NCBI RefSeq assembly: GCF_007747215.1
Contig: NZ_CP036273.1
Coordinates: 4,696,322 to 4,760,321, forward strand
Direction of reading: 5' to 3'
Length of the DNA stretch: 64,000 nucleotides
Source: Urbifossiella limnaea
GTDB taxonomy: Bacteria; Planctomycetota; Planctomycetia; Gemmatales; Gemmataceae
This document shows, piece by piece, positions 44,319 to 53,841 of the stretch. Below the pieces are notes generated by a model that saw nothing but the letters and a program-made list of their open reading frames with translations, was not told the DNA's origin and searched no databases. A program made the translations under genes and the position numbers. The stretch's first letter is position 1; every line of letters begins with the position of its first letter.

Positions 44319-46745
44319 TCAGTACGGCCACTTCCAGCCAGCCGCGTCGGGCTTGTCCACGCCGTGCTCGTGGGAGTAGTTCACGCACGCGATCTGCTCG
44401 TTGCGGAACTTCTCCTTGGCGTGCGCGCCGGCGATCTTGAGCCGCGGTACGCGGTCGATCACGTCCATCGCCAGGGTGAACCGGTCGAGCTGGTTCTGGA
44501 TCGCCAGCTCCAGTGGGGTGTTGATGTTCCCCTTCTCCTTGTACCCGCGGACGTGCAAGTTCGGGTGGTTCTTGCGGCGGTAGGCCAGCCGGTGGATCAG
44601 CCACGGGTAGCCGTGGAAGGCGAAGATCACCGGCTTGTCGGTGGTGAACAGGCTGTCAAAGTCCTTGTCGCTCAGCCCGTGCGGGTGCTCGGTGTCGGGC
44701 TGGAGTTTGAACAGGTCCACCACGTTCACGAACCGCAGCTTCAGGTCCGGGAACTCCTGCCGGAGCAGGTCCACGGCGGCCAGCGCCTCCTTCGTCGGGA
44801 TGTCGCCGGCCGACGCCATCACCACGTCCGGCTCGTGGCCCTGGTCGGTGCTGGCCTTCGCCCAGATGCCGACGCCCTTCGTGCAGTGGACGATCGCGTC
44901 GTCCATGCTCAGGTACTGGAGGTGGTTCTGCTTGTCGGACACGATCACGTTGAAGTAGTTCTCGCTCCGCAGACAGTGGTCCGCGACCGACAGGAGCGAG
45001 TTCACGTCCGGCGGCAGGTAGATGCGGGTGACGGCCGCGCTCTTGTTCACCACCAGGTCGAGGAACCCGGGGTCCTGGTGGGTGAACCCGTTGTGGTCCT
45101 GCCGCCACACGGTGCTGGTGATGAGCAGGTTCACCGACGGCACCTTGGCCCGCCACGACAGGTGGTTGCAGATCGTCAGCCACTTGGCGTGCTGGTTGAA
45201 CATCGACCCGATGACGTGGGCGAACGCCTCGTACGTGCTGAAGAACCCGTGCCGGCCGGTCAGCACGTACCCCTCGAACATCCCCTCCAGGGTGTGCTCC
45301 GAGAGCATCTCGATGACCCGCCCGTCCACCGCCAACTCGGTGCCGTCGGCGTCCTCGGGGAAGTACTCTTCGAGCCACAACTTCTTCGACACCTCGTAGA
45401 CAGCCTGGAGCTTGTTCGACGTGTTCTCGTCCGGGCCGAACACCCGGAAGTGCTGCATGTTCGCCTTCATCACGTCGCGGAGGAACACGCCGAGCGGCTT
45501 GCAGTTCTCGGCCTCAGTCGTACCCGGCTTCTCGACCTTCACCCCGTACTGCCGGAAGTCCGGCATGAGGAGCGCCTTTTTCAGCAGCCCGCCGTTGGCG
45601 TGCGGGTTGGAGCCGATCCGCCTGGTACCCACGGGGGACAGTGCCTTGATCTCGGGGCTGAACCGCCCCTTGTCGTCGAACAGTTCCTCCGGCTTGTAGG
45701 CGCGGAGCCAGTCTTCCAGCTGCTTGAGCCGGCCCTTGTCCTTCTTCACGTCGGCCATCGGCACCTGGTGCGACCGCCAACTCCCCTCCAGCTTGTGCCC
45801 GCCGGACTCGCCCGGGCTGGTCCACCCCTTCGGCGTGCGGAGCACGATCATCGGCCACCGCGGGCGGAACGCCTGGCCGGACGTGCGGGCCTGCTTCTGG
45901 GCGGCGCGGATCTCGGCGACGCACTTGTCGATCGTGGCGGCCATCGCCTGGTGCATCGTGGCCGGGTCGGAGCCCTCGACGAAGTACGGGGTCCAGCCGG
46001 TGCCACGGAAGAAGGCCTCGATCTCGTCGTGCGGCACCCGCGCCCAGATGGTCGGGTTGTTGATCTTGTACCCGTTCAGGTGCAGGATCGGCAGCACCGC
46101 CCCGTCGCGGATCGGGTTGAGGAACTTGTTGATGTGCCAGCTCGTCGCCAGCGGGCCGGTCTCGCTCTCGCCGTCGCCGGCCACGGCCGCGACGATCAGG
46201 TCCGGGTTGTCGAACGCCGCGCCGCAGGCGTGCGAGAGGACGTACCCGAGTTCGCCGCCCTCGTGGATGCTGCCCGGCGTCTCGGGCGTGCAGTGGCTGC
46301 CGATCCCGCCGGGGAAGGAGAACTGCCGGAAGAACTGGAGCAGGCCGGCCTCGTCCTCGGAGCAGTCGGGGTAGACCTCGCTGTAGCTCCCCTCCAGGTA
46401 GCACGGGCCGAGCACTCCGGGGGCGCCATGGCCGGGGCCGGCCATGAACACCACGTCCAGGTCGTGCGCCTTGATCGCCCGGTTCAGGTGGATGTAGCAG
46501 AACGCTAGGCCGGGGCTCGCGCCCCAGTGACCGAGAAGGCGGTCCTTGATGTGCTCGGGCTTGAGCGGCTCCTTGAGCAGGGGGTTGGCCTTCAGGTACG
46601 TCATCCCGAGCGCGAGGTAATTACACGCCCGCCAGTAGGCGTCGATCTTGCGAGCCTCGTCGGCCGAGAGCGGCGTGCCGGCGACGGTGGCCCGGGCCGG
46701 GCCGAAGGCGCTGATCGAGGCCGGCGCCGCGGGGGTCGGGGGCAT
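44319..46745 (-). CDS. xfp: Phosphoketolase (xylulose-5-P/fructose-6-P)
   Basis: Thiamine diphosphate enzyme of 808 aa that splits xylulose-5-phosphate or fructose-6-phosphate with phosphate to acetyl-phosphate plus glyceraldehyde-3-P or erythrose-4-P. Family blocks are [59 protein letters not shown], the cofactor site [34 protein letters not shown] and [20 protein letters not shown] 46745 is preferred: a GAGAGG site is nine bases upstream, whereas the next ATG upstream (46754) touches that site. Downstream is acetate kinase, together a short ATP-yielding branch. This is the central enzyme of the fermentation part of the cluster. Confidence 0.95.
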   Translation of the reverse strand: MPPTPAAPASISAFGPARATVAGTPLSADEARKIDAYWRACNYLALGMTYLKANPLLKEPLKPEHIKDRLLGHWGASPGLAFCYIHLNRAIKAHDLDVVFMAGPGHGAPGVLGPCYLEGSYSEVYPDCSEDEAGLLQFFRQFSFPGGIGSHCTPETPGSIHEGGELGYVLSHACGAAFDNPDLIVAAVAGDGESETGPLATSWHINKFLNPIRDGAVLPILHLNGYKINNPTIWARVPHDEIEAFFRGTGWTPYFVEGSDPATMHQAMAATIDKCVAEIRAAQKQARTSGQAFRPRWPMIVLRTPKGWTSPGESGGHKLEGSWRSHQVPMADVKKDKGRLKQLEDWLRAYKPEELFDDKGRFSPEIKALSPVGTRRIGSNPHANGGLLKKALLMPDFRQYGVKVEKPGTTEAENCKPLGVFLRDVMKANMQHFRVFGPDENTSNKLQAVYEVSKKLWLEEYFPEDADGTELAVDGRVIEMLSEHTLEGMFEGYVLTGRHGFFSTYEAFAHVIGSMFNQHAKWLTICNHLSWRAKVPSVNLLITSTVWRQDHNGFTHQDPGFLDLVVNKSAAVTRIYLPPDVNSLLSVADHCLRSENYFNVIVSDKQNHLQYLSMDDAIVHCTKGVGIWAKASTDQGHEPDVVMASAGDIPTKEALAAVDLLRQEFPDLKLRFVNVVDLFKLQPDTEHPHGLSDKDFDSLFTTDKPVIFAFHGYPWLIHRLAYRRKNHPNLHVRGYKEKGNINTPLELAIQNQLDRFTLAMDVIDRVPRLKIAGAHAKEKFRNEQIACVNYSHEHGVDKPDAAGWKWPY

Positions 46746-46779
46746 CAGTTGCATCCTCTCGGTGGTGTCGGTGAGGGGG

Positions 46780-47046
46780 TCAGACCCCGCTGGTGACCCG
46801 GAGCTCGTTGCGCAGACCCGGTACGTCCGGGAGCGCCAGCACGGCCACTTGCGCGAGTTGCTTCAAGTAAAAGCTCGGGACCTCGCCCCGGAGGACGAGG
46901 CGGCCGGCTTCCAGGACGACCTCGACCCGCTGGAGCCAGCCGTAGCTGGTCTGCGCGAGCGCCTGGCGGGCGGCGGTCACTGCCGGTTGAAGGTCCACTA
47001 TAACGGAGCAGTCGTTCATTGTCCTTACCCCCGCGGTGCCGGTCAT
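46780..47046 (-). CDS. BON-domain-like small protein
   Basis: Protein of 88 aa without signal peptide. It has the BON-type pattern of an alpha helix followed by a strand turn: [40 protein letters not shown] and [20 protein letters not shown] domains bind lipids or glycans, and single-domain proteins like this are frequent beside stress or fermentation genes. ATG at 47046 overlaps the stop of ldh (ATGA). An inner ATG (47019) with AAGGA before it is a possible alternative start. It lies between ldh and the phosphoketolase gene. Confidence 0.75.
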   Translation of the reverse strand: MTGTAGVRTMNDCSVIVDLQPAVTAARQALAQTSYGWLQRVEVVLEAGRLVLRGEVPSFYLKQLAQVAVLALPDVPGLRNELRVTSGV

Positions 47047-47990
47047 GGTTGACTCCCGAGTTCGTCGAGCGCCTGCCGGATGACCGCGGCGCTGGCCTGG
47101 AGTCGGGCGTGTTCGTCGGGAGTCAGTGGGAGCGGGAAGGTCTCTGCCACCCCCGCCCGGCCGACCAGGCGCGGGAGCGACACGGTCACGTCGGCGACAC
47201 CGGCAACCTCCGCGGCCGGAGTGCACACCGTCAGGATGGAACGCTGGTCGTGGATCACCGCCTCGACCACCCGGGCCAGGGCGCTCCCGACGCCGTAGTA
47301 CGTCGCGCCCTTGCCCGAGATGATTGTGTACGCGGCCCGGCGCACCTGGGAGTCGATTTCGCACCGGAGCGGCTCGGAAAGGTCGACGCCGCGGAGCTGG
47401 GCGAACGCCTCGAGTGGCATCCCGCCGACGGTCACCAGCGACCACGTCAGCACCTCGGAGTCGCCGTGCTCGCCGATGACGTACCCGTGAACGTGGTGCG
47501 GGTCGACGCCGCAGTGACCCCCGAGGAGCGACCGGAACCGGGCGGTATCGAGCGTGGTGCCCGACCCGAGCACCCGCCCGGCTGGCACACCCGCCGCGGC
47601 CGCGGCCCGCGCGGCCAAGTGGGTCATCACGTCCACCGGGTTGGTTGCGACGACGAGCACCGCGTCCGGGGCGGCGGCGAGCACGGCAGGGACGACCTCG
47701 GCGAAGACGGCCGCGTTCCGCTGTAACAGGCTTAGCCGCGTCTCACCCGGCTTCTGCCCGACTCCGGCGCAGAGCACGACGGCCAGGCATCCGGCCAGGT
47801 CGGCGTAGCCGCCGGCACGAACCTCGTGGGCGTGCGCGAACGGGACAGCGTGGCGGATATCGGCCGCCTCGGCTTCGGCGCGGGCCGCGTTCATGTCGAC
47901 CAGCACGATCTCGCGGCCGACACCGCGCATCACCATGGCATACGCCGCGGTCGATCCGACCAGCCCACTCCCGACGATTCCGACCTTCAT
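47043..47990 (-). CDS. ldh: L-lactate dehydrogenase
   Basis: NAD-dependent dehydrogenase of 315 aa reducing pyruvate to L-lactate and so regenerating NAD+ in fermentation. The NAD site is [20 protein letters not shown] with the acidic LVDMNAARA. Catalytic and substrate residues are in [31 protein letters not shown] and [14 protein letters not shown] with the active-site His. The Gln of the substrate loop ([16 protein letters not shown]) favours lactate over malate specificity. ATG at 47990 has GAGGAG upstream. It is the first gene of the 20-gene minus-strand block. Confidence 0.93.
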   Translation of the reverse strand: MKVGIVGSGLVGSTAAYAMVMRGVGREIVLVDMNAARAEAEAADIRHAVPFAHAHEVRAGGYADLAGCLAVVLCAGVGQKPGETRLSLLQRNAAVFAEVVPAVLAAAPDAVLVVATNPVDVMTHLAARAAAAAGVPAGRVLGSGTTLDTARFRSLLGGHCGVDPHHVHGYVIGEHGDSEVLTWSLVTVGGMPLEAFAQLRGVDLSEPLRCEIDSQVRRAAYTIISGKGATYYGVGSALARVVEAVIHDQRSILTVCTPAAEVAGVADVTVSLPRLVGRAGVAETFPLPLTPDEHARLQASAAVIRQALDELGSQP

Positions 47991-48093
47991 GCGTCGCTCC
48001 TCGGCCGCCACCCGATCGGCTCACTAACGCAACCCTCGGGCCGGCACGTAAACTCTCTTCGAACGGCCGCCACCCGCCTGAACTCCAGGCATT

Positions 48094-48849
48094 TCAAATG
48101 ACACACCGCAGCCGACTCAGTCGCGGGTTGTGCCACCTTGACACGCCACCGCAGCCATGTGTCGTGGCCGCACACTGACGAGCGCCCCGCTGGACGCTCC
48201 GCCAGTGACAGCCCACAGGGGCAACCCGAGCCGACCTATTGGCATTGTCGAGCCCGCCCTTGATCTTCGCGGCGGGGAGCAGGTCGGTGGTGTCGAACGC
48301 GAGTACGGCTGGGGTCTGAAGGCCGACCAGGGCGGCAGCCTGCTTCAGGTACGGGGACATGCCTGGGCCGGCCTTCCCGGTCGCCGCCCGGAGCCACCGC
48401 CCGGACTCCTGGCGGTTCGGCGGCTGGTGCGCGGTCACCACGCCCGGGGCGAGGGTCGCTGCGATGCCGTGCTTCTCGATGACGACCACCGACTTGCCTC
48501 CGACGGTGGCGTGTTTGCCGCCGTTGGCCTTGGCGAACTCGGCGTCGGTGGTCCGCTTCCGCTGGGCAGCGACACCCATCTCCCAGTCCATCCCTCCGTT
48601 CAGGTCGATCTGACAGCCGACAACCAGCCGTGCGGCGATTGGCGGGAGGGACTCGAGGCCGTACGTCGGCCCCATCTGGCCGGCCCACTTCAGCCGGACG
48701 ACCATGTCCGTCTTCTGAATCGCGTTGGCGTCGATGAACAGTGCGGCGTTGGCCCGATCCGGCACCCACCCGAGCAAGTCGGCGACGGTGTCGTCCACGG
48801 CCGCGGCTGGTGCAAGAATGAGAAGGAGGGCGGCGATTCCGACCGAGAC
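48094..48849 (-). pseudogene. Decayed planctomycetal secreted-protein gene
   Basis: The frame reads a clear signal peptide core (VSVGIAALLLILAPAAA) then DDTVADLLGWVPDRANAALF, IDANAIQKTDMVVRLKWAGQ and KHATVGGKSVVVIEKHGIAA. That is the start of a family of planctomycetal exported proteins I recognise only by pattern. Between an in-frame TGA at 48919-48921 and the GTG at 48798 there is no ATG, GTG, TTG or CTG, so the signal peptide has no start codon. After KIKGGLDNAN (about 48240) the frame becomes unlike protein (WRSVQRGARQCAATTHGCGG) and stops at 48094. Both ends therefore look lost. An unusual ATT start with a truncated product is the alternative. Confidence 0.55.
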
Positions 48850-48921
48850 GTGCGTGGGACACCACGGGGTGGTGTGAGTTCGGACGGGTCGGCCGGTGAG
48901 GCCAATGCTACAGATCCGTCA

Positions 48922-49387
48922 CGGCGGATGCACGTGATAATTCGAAGTGGAGGCCGTGAAAAGGCAGCGTACAGTCGCGTCGGTCAGCCTCGCCACCTGA
49001 CCCCGCGTGCGGCGGCGCGATACTCGCGCCAACTCGAGCGATTCGCCTCGCGGCAGTAATTGTCCTCAGGGCCGCGGTTCTCGGTGGTGATTCTCCGGCA
49101 CCAGGCGCGGACAGGCACAAACTGGTCGTCGTGGTTTTTCCCGAACGAGTCGAAGAGGGTGCCCGGTACGTTTCTCGTCGATCGCGCCGGAGGTCGGTCG
49201 CGGGACGATCGGAGATTCGGAGCGAGTTCGTCGACGTGTCTCCGCTCGACGATGCTTCTTACCAGGCTGCCCAGCTAGATCTGCTACGGACACGCCGGGC
49301 GGCCTGCGCCCGACGTAGCCCCGAGCCCCCGCTGCCCACTGGGAGGAGGTTCGGGGCGAGTGTCGATCGCGCGACCCCAGGGGGGGT
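48922..49387. other. Stretch without a recognised gene
   Basis: About 470 bases between the decayed secreted-protein gene and the end of the G8 protein gene. Open frames exist on both strands but none has a family signature or a good ribosome-binding site. No long repeat or RNA gene was found. It may be residue of a gene eroded together with its neighbour. Confidence 0.4.
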
Positions 49388-51676
49388 TCACTTCACCGCC
49401 AGGATCATCGGTGTCGGCTCCACGTTGGCGGCAGCGTCTTCGGCGCGGGCTTCCACCCGCTGCGTGCCGGGCTCCAGTTCGACTTCCCACTCGGCGAAGT
49501 TCGGCGTCGTCGCCCGCGCCGGCCGGCCGTTGACCGTCACCTTCGTGACCACGCCGTTGTCGGTGCAGGAGCCGCGGACCAGCAACCGGCCGCTCTCGCG
49601 GATCACCCGGGTGACGACCGTCGCGGGCGGCAGGTCGTCCACGACCGCGGGCGGCTCCGGGAACGCCACCCCGCTCACCTCCGCGACTCGCGACTCATTG
49701 CCAGTCAGCGGCGGTTCCGAGCGGAACGCCGACTCGTCCGCCTTGTACTCGCCCGACTTCACGCTCACGACCTGCGCCGTGCGGCCGGGTCCGAACCAGT
49801 CGTGCAGGTACACCGACACGCCCTTTTCGGATTTCGGCACCGGACGCGGCCCGCCGCCGAGGTTCACCAGCGACCGCTGCCGACTGGTGTCGGTCCAGTT
49901 CCGCGTCCGAACGTTCCGCAGGTGCGTGACCGCGGCACCGGTCGGGTTGTCGTCCGAGATCTGCACGAGCGGCATCCCGCCGGAGCGGCACGAGTCGAAC
50001 GTCAGGCCGTCCACGACGAGCCGGCCGTACTGCACGCTCAGGTCGTCGTGGCCGCGGTTGAACGGCTCCGTGTTCGTGTGGCTGATCAGCACGTTCCTGT
50101 AGTAGTGGCCGTCGTAGTTCGGGTGGTACACGCCGTAAGCGACCTTGTGGAGCGTCAGGTTCTCGACGCGCAGGTTCGGCACTTGCGGACGGAACCCGTA
50201 GTGGACGTCCCAGACCTTCAGGTTCTTGACCACGAACGGGTGCCGCTCGTCGGGGCCGACGCGGTTGACCCCTTCGCCGAGGTTTACGCCGTACAGGCCG
50301 TTCGTGCTGTGGACCTCGTTGTCCTCGAAGCGCACGAACGGCAGCGTCCGCGGGTCTGTGAGCCTGCGCGAGCCGTCGGCCTGGCGGATCGGGAAGGACA
50401 GCTTGAGCGCGCTCGTCGGGGTGGCCTCGTAGCGAAAGCCGTACTCCCCGCACTCGGTCGCCACGTTGCGGGTGAAGCTGTTGAGGCTACACGTCCACCA
50501 GAACCCGGCCCCCTCGTTGGCGTCGAACGGGAGCACCTGTTGCGGCAGCCGCTTGCCGCGCTTGACGCCGACGGCCAGGTTGCGGTCGATCACGTTGTAG
50601 ACCTCGGTCCCGTCCTCCAGAAAGTAGCCGTGGCCGACGCTCTTGTACCCGACGTTGTCGCGGACCACGAGGTAGTCGGTGCCGTGAATCGTGAGCCAGC
50701 GGTTCTGACTGTCCCAGATCGAATTCCCGACGACGAAGCTGCCGCGCATCGTCTCGCGGCAGAGGTGGAAGTGGAGCGCGTACTTCCCGAGTACGCCGGG
50801 CTTGCCGAGGTGGCGGAACTCGGCGTAGCTCAGCGAGCCGGTGCTGCCGCGGTGGTACATCGTGTGCCCGCGCACGCCCTCCGGCGCCGCGCTCTCGACG
50901 ATCACGTTGCGGCTCAGGTTCGCCACCTCACCGCGGTAGTCGCCGCCGCCGAGGTGGGCCATCGTCAGCGGCTCGTTCAGCGTGATGCCCGAACCGTCGT
51001 TCGACGTGATGGTCCGTTCCTCAGTCGTGGACTGCGTCTTGGCCGGGCCGTGGGTGCTGGTGCCGGTCACGATCACACGGTCCCCTGCCTTCCATCCGGT
51101 CACGGGCGTTTCGAGTGTCACCCTGGTGTCACCGACCTTCGCGTTCGCGCCGAGTCGCACCCAGGCGAGGTTCAGCGGCTGGCCGTGAAGATCCATCCGC
51201 CCGCCGCAGTTCACCACCGCCGGGCACTTGTCCTTGTCCATTCCGGCAACGTAGTGCAGGCGCACCAGCGCCGTCTTCCCCTTGGCGACGGGCCGGTCGG
51301 GCGTGCCGATCACCAGTTCCGGGCGGACGGCGGTGGGGTCGGCGGGCGGGGCGTGGTCGCAGTCGAATCCGTCCTCGCTGTACTCGTCGCCGGCCTGAAT
51401 CTTGATGAGGCCGACGTTCAGCACCGTGTCGCGATCGGTGGCGAACACGACGGAGCCCGAGACGTTCAGGCCGCGGACCACAGCGTCGGAGCGCACGTCG
51501 TAGGTGACCGTGTGGCCGGCGCGGACCACGACGCGGCTGCCGGCACCGGGCACGACGTTGCCGATCCACGTGGCGGGGTCGGACCAGTTGCCGGACCGAG
51601 CCGATCTCAGGATTGGTGTCTCTTGCGCGAGCGAGACGGACGGAAGAAGAAGCACGAGGAGGGCGGCGAGGCGCAC
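49388..51676 (-). CDS. Secreted G8-domain / right-handed beta-helix protein (CEMIP-like)
   Basis: Exported protein of 762 aa with signal peptide RLAALLVLLLPSVSLAQE. Residues about 25-150 form a G8 domain (SARSGNWSDPATWIGNVVPG, RVVVRAGHTVTYD). A parallel beta-helix follows (about 200-620), with strings of short turns such as YAEFRHLGKPGVLGKYALHF, VVGNSIWDSQNRWLTIHGTD and DNVGYKSVGHGYFLEDGTE. The last 100 residues are an Ig-like cap (VTKVTVNGRPARATTPNFAE, RVEARAEDAAANVEP). The same G8 plus helix order occurs in animal CEMIP/TMEM2 hyaluronan-degrading proteins, so binding or cleavage of a polysaccharide is plausible. GTG at 51676 has GGAG seven bases upstream. Confidence 0.82.
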   Translation of the reverse strand: MRLAALLVLLLPSVSLAQETPILRSARSGNWSDPATWIGNVVPGAGSRVVVRAGHTVTYDVRSDAVVRGLNVSGSVVFATDRDTVLNVGLIKIQAGDEYSEDGFDCDHAPPADPTAVRPELVIGTPDRPVAKGKTALVRLHYVAGMDKDKCPAVVNCGGRMDLHGQPLNLAWVRLGANAKVGDTRVTLETPVTGWKAGDRVIVTGTSTHGPAKTQSTTEERTITSNDGSGITLNEPLTMAHLGGGDYRGEVANLSRNVIVESAAPEGVRGHTMYHRGSTGSLSYAEFRHLGKPGVLGKYALHFHLCRETMRGSFVVGNSIWDSQNRWLTIHGTDYLVVRDNVGYKSVGHGYFLEDGTEVYNVIDRNLAVGVKRGKRLPQQVLPFDANEGAGFWWTCSLNSFTRNVATECGEYGFRYEATPTSALKLSFPIRQADGSRRLTDPRTLPFVRFEDNEVHSTNGLYGVNLGEGVNRVGPDERHPFVVKNLKVWDVHYGFRPQVPNLRVENLTLHKVAYGVYHPNYDGHYYRNVLISHTNTEPFNRGHDDLSVQYGRLVVDGLTFDSCRSGGMPLVQISDDNPTGAAVTHLRNVRTRNWTDTSRQRSLVNLGGGPRPVPKSEKGVSVYLHDWFGPGRTAQVVSVKSGEYKADESAFRSEPPLTGNESRVAEVSGVAFPEPPAVVDDLPPATVVTRVIRESGRLLVRGSCTDNGVVTKVTVNGRPARATTPNFAEWEVELEPGTQRVEARAEDAAANVEPTPMILAVK

Positions 51677-51781
51677 GGGCGGCTCCGAAAAAGGGAGAGC
51701 GGGGCGGGATGCCGCCAGTGTCCACCGAGACTGTGAGACGGTCAACCCGTAATCTGGAAGGCGCACAATAGAGGCGGCGCG

Positions 51782-52270
51782 ATGCCGGACGACAACATCT
51801 ACGACATCCCCGTGACGGCGCTGGACGGTACCCCCGGCACGCTCGCCCCGTACCGCGGGCACGTGATGCTGGTCGTGAACGTGGCCAGCAAGTGTGGCTT
51901 CACGCCGCAGTACGCCGGGCTCGAAGAACTGTACCGCCGCTACAAGGACCGCGGGTTCGTCGTCCTCGGCTTCCCGTGCAACCAGTTCCTGTGGCAGGAG
52001 CGCGGCGACCCCGGCGAGATCGCCGGATTCTGCTCGACGACCTACGGCGTGACGTTCCCGCTGTTCGAGAAGGTGAAGGTGAACGGCCCCGGCACCCACC
52101 AGCTGTTCCGTCATCTGAAGGCCGCCCGCCGCGGGTTATTGTGGACGAAGGCGATCAAGTGGAACTTCACCAAGTTCCTCGTGAGCCGTGACGGCGAGGT
52201 GGTAGCGCGCTACGGCACGTCCACGAAGCCGGAGAAGCTGGTGGGGGCGATCGAGAAGCTGTTGGCGTGA
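51782..52270 (+). CDS. Glutathione peroxidase-like thiol peroxidase
   Basis: Peroxidase of 162 aa reducing hydroperoxides. The active-site Cys is C38 in VVNVASKCGFTPQY (cysteine, not selenocysteine). The other tetrad residues are Gln 68 in FPCNQFLWQE, and Trp 127-Asn 128 in IKWNFTKFLV. A second Cys at 66 and one in AGFCSTTYG could be the resolving residue, so thioredoxin may be the real electron donor, as in most bacterial members. No signal peptide. The stop overlaps a GTG of the following gene, and three genes here appear to form one operon. Confidence 0.93.
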   Translation: MPDDNIYDIPVTALDGTPGTLAPYRGHVMLVVNVASKCGFTPQYAGLEELYRRYKDRGFVVLGFPCNQFLWQERGDPGEIAGFCSTTYGVTFPLFEKVKVNGPGTHQLFRHLKAARRGLLWTKAIKWNFTKFLVSRDGEVVARYGTSTKPEKLVGAIEKLLA

Positions 52271-52284
52271 CACCGGAGGGAACC

Positions 52285-53052
52285 GTGTCGGTGGTGGCCC
52301 GTCATTTGAACTGCGGCTGGCTCCACGCCCCCCCGAACCCGCGGGCGTCGTGCCACTGCCTGCTGCTCGAAGCGCCCACCGGCCTGGCGCTGATCGACAC
52401 CGGGGTCGGCCTCCACGACGTGCGCGACCCGGAGGGACGCATCGGCCGCGAACTCATCGAGCTGGTCGGCTTCCAGTTCCGCGAGGAAGACACGGCGCTC
52501 CGCCAGGTGGAACGGCTCGGCTTCCGGGCCGACGACGTGCGCGACATCGTGCTGACGCACGCCGACCCAGACCATGCCGGAGGGCTCGCCGACTTTCCCT
52601 TCGCCCGCGTCCACCTCGCCGCGGAAGAGCTCGACGCCCTGAGTGCCGGAAACGCTCGGTACCTCCCGGCGCAGTTCGCCCACGAGCCGCGCTGGGAGCC
52701 GCACGCTCACTCCGGCATGACGTGGTTCGGCTTACCCGCCCGGCCGCTGAACCTGGGGGCGGAGGTGCTGCTCGTCCCACTGTTCGGCCACACGAGTGGG
52801 CACTGCGGCGTCGCGGTCCGAACCGGTGGGCGGTGGCTGCTCCACGCCGGGGACGCGTACTACCTCCGCGTCGAGTTGGAGCGAGACGATCACCCGGTGT
52901 CGGCGCTCGCGGCCGCGCGGGCCGAGGACGACGTCGCGCGGCGGCGCGCAGTAGCGGCGTTGCGCCGCCTGACGCGCGACCATGCATTGGAGCTCGACGT
53001 CATCGGCTACCACGACGTGGGCGAGTTCCCGCCCGGGTGGGTTCAGCCGTGA
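52285..53052 (+). CDS. Metallo-beta-lactamase fold hydrolase
   Basis: Metal-dependent hydrolase of 255 aa. The metal motif HxDxDH is seen in IVLTHADPDHAGGLADFPF, with further ligands in LFGHTSGHCGVAV, LLHAGDAYYLRVE and IGYHDVGEFP. The fold is that of lactonase or glyoxalase-II-like enzymes; the substrate is unknown. GTG at 52285 is chosen because GGAGGG lies five bases before it; the GTG at 52267 that overlaps the peroxidase stop (GTGA) is the alternative and would add six residues. Its stop overlaps the start of the acetyltransferase gene. Confidence 0.85.
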   Translation: MSVVARHLNCGWLHAPPNPRASCHCLLLEAPTGLALIDTGVGLHDVRDPEGRIGRELIELVGFQFREEDTALRQVERLGFRADDVRDIVLTHADPDHAGGLADFPFARVHLAAEELDALSAGNARYLPAQFAHEPRWEPHAHSGMTWFGLPARPLNLGAEVLLVPLFGHTSGHCGVAVRTGGRWLLHAGDAYYLRVELERDDHPVSALAAARAEDDVARRRAVAALRRLTRDHALELDVIGYHDVGEFPPGWVQP

Positions 53053-53783
53053 CGCCGCTCTACCGTGACTCGCGTTACACCTTCCGCTTCGCCGACGACC
53101 GCCGCATCGACCGCGTCCGCGTCGAGGGCGTGCCCTCGGGCAGCCGCGTCACCGTCTACCGGCTGGTCGGCGAAGAACCGGGCGACGTGCTGACCCGCAG
53201 CCTTGCTGGTGCCGACGGGTGGGTCGAGTTGCCGGAGCCGATCTTGGTCCGGGCCGGTGACGGGTTTGTCGCTGTCGCCGGCGCGCTGATCCGCGACGAG
53301 ACGCCGGCGGACGAGCCCGCGGTCCGCGCCGTCGTCCGCGCGGCGTTCGGTCGAGGCGACGAGGCGGACCTCGTGGACTCACTCCGCTCCGGCGGGTACG
53401 TCCGCGCGGCCTTCGTGGCGGAACTCGACGGCGAAGTGGTGGGCTACGTCCTGTTCACTCGCTTGCCGGTCGAATCAGCGACTGGCGTGATCGAAGCGCT
53501 GGCCCTCGCGCCGATGGCCGTCGCCCCGGGCCGGCAGCGCCAGGGCGTCGGCGCCGACCTGCTCCGCGCCGCCCTCGACGCATGCCGAGGGCGCGGCCAC
53601 CGGGCGGTCGTGGTGCTCGGGCACGCCGACTACTACCCGCGGTTCGGCTTCTCGGCCGCGCTCGCGGAGCGGCTGCGGTCTCCGTTCCCGGGGCCGCACT
53701 TCATGGCACTCGAACTCGTGCCGGGGGCGCTGGCCGGCTTCGAGGGGCAGGTGTTCTACGCGCCGCCGTTCGGTGTCGGGTGA
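53049..53783 (+). CDS. GNAT acetyltransferase with an N-terminal beta-rich extension
   Basis: Protein of 244 aa. From about residue 78 it is a YhbS-like N-acetyltransferase: ALIRDETPADEPAVRAVVRA, AAFVAELDGEVVGYVLFTRL, the acetyl-CoA loop VAPGRQRQGVGADLLRAAL and VVVLGHADYYPRFGF. The first 77 residues (RYTFRFADDRRIDRVRVEGV, SRVTVYRLVGEEPGDVLTRS) are not part of the GNAT fold and look like a small beta-sandwich of unknown role. GTG at 53049 overlaps the stop of the metallohydrolase gene (GTGA). The acceptor is unknown. Confidence 0.85.
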   Translation: MTPLYRDSRYTFRFADDRRIDRVRVEGVPSGSRVTVYRLVGEEPGDVLTRSLAGADGWVELPEPILVRAGDGFVAVAGALIRDETPADEPAVRAVVRAAFGRGDEADLVDSLRSGGYVRAAFVAELDGEVVGYVLFTRLPVESATGVIEALALAPMAVAPGRQRQGVGADLLRAALDACRGRGHRAVVVLGHADYYPRFGFSAALAERLRSPFPGPHFMALELVPGALAGFEGQVFYAPPFGVG

Positions 53784-53796
53784 CGCCTCGACCGGA

Positions 53797-53827
53797 CGTG
53801 GTAGGCACGTGGGGTGTGCGTACCACG
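53797..53827. terminator. Hairpin between convergent genes
   Basis: Stem CGTGGTA / TACCACG (53797-53803 and 53821-53827) extended inward by GCAC / GTGC after one mismatch. It lies in the 58-base gap between the acetyltransferase and PQQ-propeller stop codons and could end both transcripts; no T-run is present. Confidence 0.4.
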
Positions 53828-53841
53828 GTTCAACCCCGTGC

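Noticed and set aside
49060-49280. Small plus-strand gene beginning SSGPRFSVVILRHQ
   Set aside because: No ribosome-binding site and no family pattern; the opposite strand is equally open, so it is not supported.
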